Assembly: GCF_021699195.1 (NCBI RefSeq)
Contig: NZ_SSXE01000001.1
Location: 57,877-121,876 of the forward strand
Direction of reading: 5' to 3'
Source of the DNA: Nonomuraea sp. MG754425
GTDB lineage: Bacteria; Actinomycetota; Actinomycetes; Streptosporangiales; Streptosporangiaceae
Length of the DNA stretch: 64,000 bases
Position 1 is the stretch's first letter. Each line of letters starts with the position of its first letter. Both the position numbers and the translations under genes were made by a program. This document shows positions 34,789-47,159 of this stretch, piece by piece. The notes under the pieces are model-generated. The model was given only the letters and a program-made list of their open reading frames with translations. It made no database searches and was not told where the DNA came from.

Positions 34789-34825
34789 CCACAGTGCCCG
34801 GCGCATCTCCCCCAAGGGGCTCATC

Positions 34826-35932
34826 ATGTCTGTGCACACCATTCCTGAACAGCGTGCCTCCGCCCCGGTCCGTCAGGTCGGCGGCCTCCTGGATATACGC
34901 GATAAATCCGCGTACATCCGGGCGGCGCACCTGCCGGGGCCGGGCGACGTACGCGTGACCGCCGAGAAGGCACGCCAGTGGGACCTGCGTCCCGGGGACC
35001 ACGTCACCGCGTCCTTCGACGGCAACCGGCTCGTCCGCGTCGAGTCGGTCAACGGCGTCACCTCGTGGCGCGACCGGCCGCGTTTCGACGAGCTCACGCC
35101 CATACACCCCACCGAGCGGCTCAACGTCGAGACCGAGTCGCTCAGCACGCGCGTCATCGACCTGTTCGCGCCCATCGGCAAGGGGCAGCGCGGCCTCATC
35201 GTGGCGCCGCCCAAGGCCGGCAAGACCATGGTCCTGCAGGCGCTGGCCGACGGGATCTCCCGCAACCACCCCGAGGCGCACCTCATGGTGCTGCTGGTGG
35301 GCGAGCGTCCGGAGGAGGTCACCGAGATGCGGGCCACCATCGCGGGCGAGGTCTTCGCCTCCACCTTCGACCACCCGGACCGCGACCACACCGCGCTCGC
35401 CGAACTCGTCATCGACCGCGCCAAGCGCCTGGTGGAGTCGGGCCGCGACGTGGTCGTGCTGCTCGACTCGCTGACGCGGCTGGGCCGGGCGTACAACAAT
35501 CTCGCGCCCGGCGGCGGGCGCGTCCTGACCGGCGGCATCGACGCCCGCGCGCTGTACCCGCCCAAGCGCTTCTTCGGGGCCGCCCGCAACGTCGAGGACG
35601 GCGGCTCCCTCACCATCCTCGCCACCGCCCTCGTGGACACGGGGTCGCGGATGGACAACAGCCTGTACGAGGAGTTCAAGGGGACGGGCAACATGGAGGT
35701 GCACCTCGTCCGCGAACTCGCCGAGCGCCGCCTCTACCCGGCCGTCGACCTCGACGCCTCGGGCACCCGGCGCGAGGAGATCCTGCTGCACCCCGCCGAG
35801 CGCCAGGTGGTGTGGCGGCTGCGGCGCATGCTCACCGCGCTGGAGAAGCAGAAGGGGCTGGAGATGCTCCAGGACAAGCTCCGCGCCACCCCCTCCAACG
35901 CCGCGTTCCTCATGGAGGCGGCCGGCGCCTGA
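34826..35932 (+). CDS. rho: Short transcription termination factor Rho paralogue
   Basis: 368 aa; ATG at 34826 with AAGGGG 6 bases upstream. A brief N-terminus leads straight into the RNA-binding cold-shock domain (about 18-72, AYIRAAHLPGPGDVRVT), then the RecA-type motor: Walker A APPKAGKT (about 127-134), Walker B VVVLLDSLTRLGRAYN, Q-loop and R-loop TGNMEVHL. The usual N-terminal helix bundle and the long basic, acidic insert of actinobacterial Rho (total about 600-700 aa) are missing. Motor residues are intact, so it should unwind RNA-DNA hybrids. A long Rho probably exists elsewhere in the genome. Its leader carries an attenuator-like hairpin. Confidence 0.9.
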   Translation: MSVHTIPEQRASAPVRQVGGLLDIRDKSAYIRAAHLPGPGDVRVTAEKARQWDLRPGDHVTASFDGNRLVRVESVNGVTSWRDRPRFDELTPIHPTERLNVETESLSTRVIDLFAPIGKGQRGLIVAPPKAGKTMVLQALADGISRNHPEAHLMVLLVGERPEEVTEMRATIAGEVFASTFDHPDRDHTALAELVIDRAKRLVESGRDVVVLLDSLTRLGRAYNNLAPGGGRVLTGGIDARALYPPKRFFGAARNVEDGGSLTILATALVDTGSRMDNSLYEEFKGTGNMEVHLVRELAERRLYPAVDLDASGTRREEILLHPAERQVVWRLRRMLTALEKQKGLEMLQDKLRATPSNAAFLMEAAGA

Positions 35933-35997
35933 CCGGGCTGTCCGCCCTGAGCGCAGCGGGCCGTCCCGTGTCCCGGACGTGCACGAGAATGGGCCGC

Positions 35998-37032
35998 ATG
36001 CTGGCTGACATCGTCGAATACCTCATCTGCCCCGTCTGCCGCGCCGACCTGCGCCTGACGGGCACGACCGTGCGATGCGCCGGCGAGCACACCTTCGACG
36101 TGGCCAGGCAGGGCTACGTGAGCCTCCTCACCGGTTCCAGGCCCCCGGGCACCGCCGACACCCCCGAGATGGTGGCCGCCAGGGCGGCCTTCCTCGACAA
36201 GGGCCACTACGCCCCGCTCGCGACGGCGGTGGCGGACGCAGTGCGGTCATATCTGACACTTGAGAACGTTCCAGAAAAACATGAGTCCTCTACCGAAACC
36301 TATGACGGCACGGGGTTGAGGGCGTACCGTGGTACGAGAGTGGAGGCCGGTTCCGGCACGGTGCCCGCGGGCGGCGGGCCGGAGACAGTCGATGATCGTC
36401 ACGCGGAGGGCAGAACCGCGCCGGTGATCGTCGACGCGGGCGCGGGCACCGGGCACTACCTGGCGGCCACGCTCGACGCGGTCAACGATGGCATCGGGAT
36501 GGCGTTCGATGTGTCGAAGCACGCTGTGCGCCGGGCGGCGCGAGTGCATCCCAGGGCAGGGGCGTTCGTGGCCGACGTGTGGCGCCCGCTCCCGATCAGG
36601 AGCGGGGTGGCCGACGTGGTGATCGACGTCTTCGCGCCCAGGAACGGGCCCGAGTTCCGGCGGATCCTGCGGCCCGGCGGCGCCGCGGTGGTCGTCACCC
36701 CGGCCGCCGCGCACCTCAGCCCGCTCGTCGAGGAACTCGGGCTGCTCTCCGTCGACGAGGAGAAGGAGCGCAGGGTGGCCCGGAGTCTCGACGGGTTCAC
36801 CGAGACCGGGCGGCGCTCGATCGACTTCGAGATGGAGCTGGATCATGACGACATCGCGGAGGTCGTCGGGATGGGTCCGAGTGCGTGGCATAACCAGGCG
36901 AATACGCTCAATGAGCGAATCGCCGCATTTGTCTCCCGAAGCGTCATGAAAAGGCAGCAAAAAGTAGTTACGCGTGCCGCGTTCCACCTGTCTATCTACG
37001 AGCCGGCACAGCCCACAAGACCTGTTCCTTGA
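35998..37032 (+). CDS. RlmA/TlrB-type 23S rRNA (guanine-N1)-methyltransferase
   Basis: 344 aa from the ATG at 35998, 7 bases after a GAGAAT -10-like hexamer (leaderless); ATG at 35989 is possible. The N-terminal zinc finger is CPVC and CAGEH (residues about 11-30), followed by FDVARQGYVSLLT, the RlmA signature. SAM motif I is VIVDAGAGTGHYLA. Relatives methylate G745/G748 in helix 35; the G748 enzyme TlrB gives tylosin resistance. A 55-65-residue insert between the zinc finger part and motif I (NVPEKHESSTETYDGTG onward) is lower in GC and not part of the family core. The host may use it for rRNA maturation or macrolide tolerance. Confidence 0.83.
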   Translation: MLADIVEYLICPVCRADLRLTGTTVRCAGEHTFDVARQGYVSLLTGSRPPGTADTPEMVAARAAFLDKGHYAPLATAVADAVRSYLTLENVPEKHESSTETYDGTGLRAYRGTRVEAGSGTVPAGGGPETVDDRHAEGRTAPVIVDAGAGTGHYLAATLDAVNDGIGMAFDVSKHAVRRAARVHPRAGAFVADVWRPLPIRSGVADVVIDVFAPRNGPEFRRILRPGGAAVVVTPAAAHLSPLVEELGLLSVDEEKERRVARSLDGFTETGRRSIDFEMELDHDDIAEVVGMGPSAWHNQANTLNERIAAFVSRSVMKRQQKVVTRAAFHLSIYEPAQPTRPVP

Positions 37033-37115
37033 CGGAACCGTGTGACTGGTGTTACTCATGGGGCGTTTAGTCCGAAATTCCCCCACATTCTCGGAGTATT
37101 TCCTCGGTACACGCG

Positions 37116-37121
37116 TAATAC
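37116..37121 (+). promoter_or_regulatory. -10-like TAATAC upstream of the S9-like gene
   Basis: The 144-bp gap before the peptidase-like gene is unusually AT-rich and contains TAATAC at 37116-37121, 56 bp before the ATG. A second candidate, TTGACG at 37030-37035 with TTACTC 17 bp later, lies upstream. No other structure is seen. Confidence 0.4.
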
Positions 37122-37176
37122 TGGACGGCATCCCGGGCCCGGAGGCACGGGACATCAACGGGAGGGGGCGCACCGG

Positions 37177-38937
37177 ATGAAGGCGGAGGAACGCTGGCAG
37201 GCCAGGTTCCGCGCGTCGCGCATGACGCTGCCGTCCTGGGCACGCCAGGCCCCGAACCGCTCCATCTACCGCTCCAACGCCACGGGCAAGTGGGAGGTGT
37301 ACGCCTGGGACCGCGTGGCGGGCGTCAACCGCCAGGTCACCGACCAGCCCAAGGGCACCGCGTACGCCGCCGTCGACCCCCTCGGCCAGTGGATCTACTG
37401 GTTCGCCGACACCGACGGCGACGAGTACGGCGGCTGGTGGCGCCAGCCGTTCACCGGCGGCCCCGGCGAACCGGTCGGACCCGACCTGCCACCGGGCCAG
37501 CCCGGCGGCATCGCGCTGTCCACCACCGGCACCGCGGCGATCAGCCTGGCCGGGGAGGGCACCTTCCGCATCCACCTCGCCCGCCAGGGCCAGCCCTCCG
37601 AGACGCTGTACGAGCACACCGAGGCCGCCTGGGTGGCCGCCATGTCGCTCGACGGCTCCCTCATCGCGATCAACCACGGCGAGTACGGCGACTTCCGGCA
37701 CCCGGCGCTGCGCGTCGTGCACCCGAACGGCCACGTGGTCGGCGAACTGCACGACGGCCCCGGCAAGGGCGTGACCGGCCTCAGCTTCGCCCCGGTCGCA
37801 GGCGACCGCCGCCTGCTGACCCTGCACGAGCGCCGCCAACGCCAGGAACCGCTGGTCTGGGACCCGGCGACCGGCGAGCAGCGCGAGATCTGGCTGCGCG
37901 ACTCCGGCGACCTGACGGCCGAGTGGTACGACGACGGCCGCGGCCTGCTCATCCTGCGCGACGACCGCGCCCGCAGCTACCTGCACCGCTACGACCTCAG
38001 AGGCGGCGGCCTGACCCCCATCGAGACGCCGCACGGCGTGATCGAGGAGGCCGCGCCCCGGCCCGGCGGCCACGTCGAGTACTCCTGGTCCAGCGGCTCG
38101 CGCCCGCCGGTCATCCGGTCCAGCAACGGCCAGGTCGTGGTCAACCCCATCGGCCCGCCCGCGCCGCCGAGCGTGCCGGTGGAGGACATCGACGTCGAGG
38201 GCCCGGGCGGCCGCATCCACGCGCTGGTCTCCAGGCCGGAGACCGGCACGTCACCGCACCCCACGGTCTTCCTGCTGCACGGCGGCCCTACCGCGCACGA
38301 CCGCGACACGTTCTCGCCGACGGTGGCGGCCTGGGTGGACGCCGGGTTCGCGGTGGTGCGGGTCAACTACCGGGGCTCGACCGGCTACGGCTCGGCCTGG
38401 CGCGACGCGCTGCACGGCGACGTGGGGCACATCGAGCTGACCGACGTGGCGGCCGTCCGGCAGTGGGTGATCGATCACGGCATCGCCGACCCGGCCAGGA
38501 CGGTGCTGGCGGGGTCGGCGTGGGGCGGCTACCTGACGCTGCTCGGCCTCGGCACCCAACCCGACCTGTGGGCGTGCGGCATCGCCGCGGTGCCGATCGC
38601 CTGCCACCAGACGTCGTACGAGGACGAGGCCGAGAGCCTGCGCGCCTACCACCGCGCGCTGTTCGGCGGCTCGCCCGACGAACAGCCCGAGCGGTACGCC
38701 GCCAGCTCCCCGATCACCTACGTCGACCAGGTCAAGAGCCCGCTGCTGATCCTCGCCGGCGAGAACGACACCCGCTGCCCGCTGCGCCAGATCGAGAAGT
38801 ACGTCAAGAAGCTCGAAGAGCACGGCCGGCACCACGAGGTGTACACCTACGACGCGATGCGCGGCTCCCTCGTGGTCGCGGAGCGGATCGCGCAGACGGC
38901 GTTGCAGCTCGAGTTCGCGCACAAGCACGTGGGCTAG
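37177..38937 (+). CDS. Prolyl oligopeptidase (S9) family homologue with a disrupted catalytic triad
   Basis: 586 aa from the ATG at 37177, behind GGGAGGGGG. The first about 340 residues form a propeller (WYDDGRGLLILRDDRARSYLHRYDLRGG), followed by an alpha/beta-hydrolase domain with FLLHGGPTAHDRDTFSP and NYRGSTGYGSAWRDA. The nucleophile elbow, expected as G-x-S-W-G-G, reads AGSAWGGY: residue 448 is Ala. The Asp of GENDTR (531) is kept, but the His motif, expected as DAGHGS, reads DAMRGS with Arg at 562. Two of three catalytic residues are thus missing while the rest of the fold is well kept. It is probably a non-enzymatic binding or regulatory protein. No signal peptide, so cytoplasmic. Confidence 0.85.
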   Translation: MKAEERWQARFRASRMTLPSWARQAPNRSIYRSNATGKWEVYAWDRVAGVNRQVTDQPKGTAYAAVDPLGQWIYWFADTDGDEYGGWWRQPFTGGPGEPVGPDLPPGQPGGIALSTTGTAAISLAGEGTFRIHLARQGQPSETLYEHTEAAWVAAMSLDGSLIAINHGEYGDFRHPALRVVHPNGHVVGELHDGPGKGVTGLSFAPVAGDRRLLTLHERRQRQEPLVWDPATGEQREIWLRDSGDLTAEWYDDGRGLLILRDDRARSYLHRYDLRGGGLTPIETPHGVIEEAAPRPGGHVEYSWSSGSRPPVIRSSNGQVVVNPIGPPAPPSVPVEDIDVEGPGGRIHALVSRPETGTSPHPTVFLLHGGPTAHDRDTFSPTVAAWVDAGFAVVRVNYRGSTGYGSAWRDALHGDVGHIELTDVAAVRQWVIDHGIADPARTVLAGSAWGGYLTLLGLGTQPDLWACGIAAVPIACHQTSYEDEAESLRAYHRALFGGSPDEQPERYAASSPITYVDQVKSPLLILAGENDTRCPLRQIEKYVKKLEEHGRHHEVYTYDAMRGSLVVAERIAQTALQLEFAHKHVG

Positions 38938-39166
38938 CCAGAATTCTTGACGAACTGTAAGAATGTTCCTGACTCTTGTCCTTGAACGTCGGCAGGCCCG
39001 GCTGTCAACATCTCGCCCACGTAGCTCAGCCGGAAAGGCGCATCGTGCCCTGTACCTCCGCGATCGTCGCCGCCGCGACGCCCGCAGCCGCGAACGCATG
39101 ACGGCAACGCCCGCGCTCGCGGCGGCAGCTCGTCCGCCGCACCTCCCGCCCTGGCGGCGGGGCGGC

Positions 39167-40708
39167 CTAGCGGGCGCGCAGGACCACGATCGCGAGGTCG
39201 TCGGCGCTCGGCTCGGAGGCGAAATCCGCCGCGCCCCTGCGGATGCGCTCGGCCACGGCCCTGGCCGACAGACCCGCGCACTCGGCCAGCAGCTTGGCCA
39301 GCCCGCCGTCGTCGTCGAGCAGCCGCCCGCCCGAGCGGCGCTCGGTCACCCCGTCGGTCACGGCCAGCAACACGTCGCCGTGGTCGAGATGCAGGGTGTC
39401 GGCCTCGAAGACGACCTCCTGGAAGACCCCGAGCAACGACTGCGGGGTGGTCACCGCCTCCACCTTGCCGCCCGGCCGCAGCCGCAGCGCCTCCGGATGA
39501 CCGGCGGAGACCAGCCGCACCTCCAGCCCGTCGGGCACCGGCGTGATGTCGCCGTGCAGCAGGGTGAGGAACCTGGCCCGCTCGCCCTCCTCCAGGATCG
39601 CCTGGTTGAGCCGGCCGAGCACGGCGGCCACGCCGTAGCCCTCGCGGGCCAGCAGCCGCAGCGTGTGGCGGGCCAGGCCGGTCACGGCGGCGGCCTCGGG
39701 GCCGGTGCCGCAGACATCGCCGATGGCGAAGCGCCACGAGTCGTCGCCGGCCTTGAACAGGTCGTAGAAGTCGCCGCCGACCTCGTTGGCCTCGCCGGCG
39801 GGCTCGTAGATGACGCCGTAGTCGAGGCCGGGCACCTCGGGCTCGTTGGGCGGCAGCAGGCTGCGCTGCAGGGCGCGGTTGGCGGCGGCCTGCTGGGCGT
39901 AGAGCCGGGCGTTGTCGGTGGCCAGCGCGGCACGCCGGCCGATGTCCTCGGCGAACTGGATGACCTCGTCGGGGAAGCGGTCGGAGCGGCCCAGGCACAT
40001 CATGCCGAGGTTGCGGCCACGAGCGGTCAGCGGCACGGCGAGCGCCTGCGACTCGGGCAGGTGGATCATCGAGGTGACGCGCGGGTCGGCGGCGCCGATG
40101 TCCATCTCGGCGAGCTGCTCGCGCAGGCCGTCGATCCTGGCCTCGTCGGCGTGCCAGAGGTAGACCAGCCGCTGCGGCCCGGAGTTGTCGGAGGTGTAGA
40201 CGGCGCACCAGCTCGCCAGCCGGGGCACCACCACCTGGGCGATGATGGCCGGCACCATGTCGGGGTCGAGCGTGCCCGCCAGTAGGTCGCTGGCGTCGGC
40301 CAGGAACCCCAGCCAGTGCGGCCCGCGGCTGCTCTCCTCCATCCATTCGGCGGCGACCCGGTCCGCGGAGCCAGGTAGCGTGAGCCTTGCCCAACGGACA
40401 CGGGAATCGCCCGCGAAGGTGACTCCCCACTCCTCGACGTGCACGGAAGGAGCCTTCGGATCGGCTTGGGAAAGATTTCGCTGCCGCAGCTCCACTTGGA
40501 CTGCGTCCCCGAAGTGCTTCCAGATCACCTCGAACGGCTCGTCAGCGACCTGCTCGGCCAGATCTCCGGCAGCCTGCTCGGCGGAATGGAGCACGCCGCC
40601 GGTGGCCCACGCGGTCATCACCTCACGCGTGAACCTCATCGCAGCCGTCACAGCGGTATCGCCCGGCGCGAACGTCGCAGCGAGCACCGCATGGGGAGAA
40701 GCAGTCAT
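39167..40708 (-). CDS. GAF-domain PP2C/SpoIIE-type serine phosphatase
   Basis: 513 aa from the ATG at 40708; the frame continues to a TTG at 40753. The N-terminal part (about 20-125) resembles an HATPase or SpoIIE-associated sensory segment. A GAF domain (about 130-280, WCAVYTSDNSGPQRLVYLW, AVPLTARGRNLGMMCLGRS) precedes the PP2C-type phosphatase (about 285-513: QRSLLPPNEPEVPGLDYGVIYEPA, EVGGDFYDLF, FAIGDVCGTGPEAA, LLAVTDGVTERR, DDLAIVVL). Metal-binding Asp residues are present. Such RsbU-like enzymes dephosphorylate anti-anti-sigma factors. It diverges from the multi-HAMP kinase by 120 bp. Confidence 0.9.
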   Translation of the reverse strand: MTASPHAVLAATFAPGDTAVTAAMRFTREVMTAWATGGVLHSAEQAAGDLAEQVADEPFEVIWKHFGDAVQVELRQRNLSQADPKAPSVHVEEWGVTFAGDSRVRWARLTLPGSADRVAAEWMEESSRGPHWLGFLADASDLLAGTLDPDMVPAIIAQVVVPRLASWCAVYTSDNSGPQRLVYLWHADEARIDGLREQLAEMDIGAADPRVTSMIHLPESQALAVPLTARGRNLGMMCLGRSDRFPDEVIQFAEDIGRRAALATDNARLYAQQAAANRALQRSLLPPNEPEVPGLDYGVIYEPAGEANEVGGDFYDLFKAGDDSWRFAIGDVCGTGPEAAAVTGLARHTLRLLAREGYGVAAVLGRLNQAILEEGERARFLTLLHGDITPVPDGLEVRLVSAGHPEALRLRPGGKVEAVTTPQSLLGVFQEVVFEADTLHLDHGDVLLAVTDGVTERRSGGRLLDDDGGLAKLLAECAGLSARAVAERIRRGAADFASEPSADDLAIVVLRAR

Positions 40709-40828
40709 CCCAACGTGCCTACCACACTTCCCGCTGACTTGGGGTAAATCCAAGGACAGGACTACGAGCTACTCATCGTGACAGACTTGAATCACTCGCC
40801 GGCGGCAGCGACGAGTGAAGGAGGCCCC

Positions 40829-45013
<4,185 letters not shown>

Positions 45014-45016
45014 TCG

Positions 45017-45646
45017 ATGCCGGATCGTGCCAAGATCCTCCTCGTCGATGACCGCGAGGAGAATCTGATCGCCCTCGAAGCCATCCTCAGCTCTCTCGAC
45101 CTGGTGCCGGTGCGCGCCAGGTCGGGCGAGGAGGCGCTCAAAGCGTTGCTCAACACCGAGTTCGCGCTGATCCTGCTGGACGTGCGGATGCCCGGCATGG
45201 ATGGCTTCGAGACCGCCGCGCACATCAAGCGGCGCGAGCGTACCCGCAACATCCCGATCATCTTCCTGACCGTGGTCGACAGCGCCCCCGACTACGCCTT
45301 CCGCGGCTACGCGGCGGGCGCGGTGGACTACTTGACCAAGCCGTTCGACCCGTGGGTGCTGCGGGCGAAGGTGTCGGTCTTCGCCGAGTTGTACAACATG
45401 AACAAGCGCCTGGCGGAACAGGCGTCGATGTTGCGCGACCGGCTCACCAGCGAGCTGCCGCCGGGCGCGGGAGACCAGGGGTCGGTCCTGCCCGAGCTAT
45501 CGCGGCGGCTGACCGCCGTGGAGGACGAGCTGACCCGGGTCAGAGAGCTGGCCCGCAAGTCTCAGGACCCGGCGCTGGCCGTGCCCCTGACGGACCTGAC
45601 CGATCGCCTGAACCATCTGCGCGCCGGTTTCGACGCGCTCTCCTGA
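45017..45646 (+). CDS. Response regulator with C-terminal coiled coil
   Basis: 209 aa; ATG at 45017, 3 bp after the kinase stop, with AAGGG upstream. A receiver domain spans about 5-125: acidic pair ILLVDDREEN, phosphorylated Asp in LILLDVRMPGMDG (about residue 57), Thr in IIFLTVVD and Lys in YLTKPFD. The remaining about 80 residues have no DNA-binding domain and form helices with heptads (VEDELTRVRELARKS). It probably passes phosphate or binds a partner. Gene order makes it the cognate of the multi-HAMP kinase. Confidence 0.9.
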   Translation: MPDRAKILLVDDREENLIALEAILSSLDLVPVRARSGEEALKALLNTEFALILLDVRMPGMDGFETAAHIKRRERTRNIPIIFLTVVDSAPDYAFRGYAAGAVDYLTKPFDPWVLRAKVSVFAELYNMNKRLAEQASMLRDRLTSELPPGAGDQGSVLPELSRRLTAVEDELTRVRELARKSQDPALAVPLTDLTDRLNHLRAGFDALS

Positions 45647-45704
45647 AGCGTCTCCACCCCATCCCGGGGGCCAGGGCCGGCCCCGGGTGGTGGTTGGTGA
45701 GAGG

Positions 45705-46973
45705 TCAGTGACGGGCGCGTTCCAAAGCGTCCCAGAAGCCGCGCCGCAGCGCGTGCCGCACCTCGTCGTGCAGCAGAAAGTCGATCGGCAGCGACGAGCC
45801 CTGCAACAGCCTCGCCTCCAGGTCGGACGGCATGCGCGGCTTGCGGGCCAGCACCGCCTCCAGCCACAGGGCGGGCGCGTCGCGGGCCACCGACTCGCCG
45901 AAGTCGTGCCCTTCGCGGTGGGCGGCCTTGACCGCGTCGGCCAGCGTGGTGGCCCCGGCCGTGGCGGCGGCGGGCGGGTTGACCGGCGCCGGCTGCGGGC
46001 CGGTGTACGGCCCGAGCTGCGACGGCTGGTACGTGCCGCTCGACGACGTGGAGAACTGCCCGGTCGTGGGGCTGGACGGCGGGGACTGCGACTGAATCGG
46101 CCCGGTCACCGGCGCGGCGGGCGGCGGCGGCTGCTCGGCCTGCTGGTAGCTGCCGTACGTCGGCAACGTGGGCGGTGTGGCCGGCTGGCCGCGCCCGGAC
46201 GGGACGGACCCGTTGGGCGACTGGCCGTTGCTGCCGGAGGCCGAGGAGGGCGCCGCGTGACTGCCGCTCGGCGCCTGCGGCAGCGGCGCGGGCAGCGAGG
46301 AAGGCAGTGAAGTCGGCAGTGAGGACGGCAACGACGAGGGCAGCGAGGTGGGCGGCAGCGACTGCGGCTGCGCGGGCGGCAGCGACGCCTGCCCGTTGCT
46401 GACCGGCTGGTGGTGCCCGTTGGAGGACTCGGTGACGCCTGCGACCAGGTTGACGTACTGCCGCAGGTGGGGCGCGCCCAGCTCGACCAGGTCGTCGCAC
46501 TCCTGCCGCAGCGACCGCGACACGGCCCAGCCGCCGTCGGCCGCGATGTGGATGACGCTCACCCTGATGCCGAGGTCCTGGGCGTCGCACACGACCTGCG
46601 CGAGGTCCTCGTCGCCGCTGACCACCACCGCGTCGCAGATGGCGTTGTTGCGGGCGAGCGTCATGATGTCGCGGTGGACCTGGGCGTCGACGCCTTCGCG
46701 CCGGCCCGGCCGGATGCGCGACAGCCTGAGCTTCAGGCCCGGGATGTCGGCCAGCGCGTCGTGCTCTGGTGTGCGGCGGGCCTCGACCGTGGCCTCGTAC
46801 CAGTAGCACCGCAGCAGCGGCAGCCCGGTGCGCTCGCGGGAGAGGTTGGTCATCAGTTGCAGCAGCCCTGGATAATCCCAGGAAACCGCTTCGCGATGAC
46901 GCGTGCCGTGCACGGCCATCGCTCCGTCAGCCAGCAGATAGCCAGCGTCCACGAACAGCGCGCAGCGATCCAC
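45705..46973 (-). CDS. NYN-domain (PIN-like) putative RNase with Ser/Pro-rich linker
   Basis: 422 aa from the GTG at 46973, about 9 bases after GGAAAGGGG; the frame extends to 47018. Residues 3-165 form the NYN domain with the acidic residues of the metal site: CALFVDAGYLLADG, VDAQVHRDIMTLA, and VVVSGDEDLAQVV. A disordered linker (about 175-340) contains SLPPTSLPSSLPSSLPTSLP-type repeats and many Gln/Gly/Pro. A C-terminal helical domain (about 345-422, LADAVKAAHREGHDFGESVARDAPALWLEA) is shared with actinobacterial relatives. NYN proteins cleave RNA; the target is unknown. Confidence 0.85.
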   Translation of the reverse strand: MDRCALFVDAGYLLADGAMAVHGTRHREAVSWDYPGLLQLMTNLSRERTGLPLLRCYWYEATVEARRTPEHDALADIPGLKLRLSRIRPGRREGVDAQVHRDIMTLARNNAICDAVVVSGDEDLAQVVCDAQDLGIRVSVIHIAADGGWAVSRSLRQECDDLVELGAPHLRQYVNLVAGVTESSNGHHQPVSNGQASLPPAQPQSLPPTSLPSSLPSSLPTSLPSSLPAPLPQAPSGSHAAPSSASGSNGQSPNGSVPSGRGQPATPPTLPTYGSYQQAEQPPPPAAPVTGPIQSQSPPSSPTTGQFSTSSSGTYQPSQLGPYTGPQPAPVNPPAAATAGATTLADAVKAAHREGHDFGESVARDAPALWLEAVLARKPRMPSDLEARLLQGSSLPIDFLLHDEVRHALRRGFWDALERARH

Positions 46974-47159
46974 TGACCCCGCCCCTTTCCTGGTGGTCCG
47001 ACCTTGCTGGCTCTGCACCGTCAGAGACCGGACTCGGCGGCCCTCTCTCAGAGTAATGAAAGCAGGTGATCGCGCGAGGGTTAATCCCGACGATTCGGCC
47101 CCCGCTCGCCATCACGCCAGGCCACTTAGGCAGACCGTACCATTTTGTCCCGTTTTCGG

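Noticed and set aside
38938..39166. A tRNA-like stretch (CCCACGTAGCTCAGCCGG)
   Set aside because: It has a D-arm-like word, but no anticodon arm, T-arm or acceptor pairing follows; nothing else is seen in this 229-bp gap.
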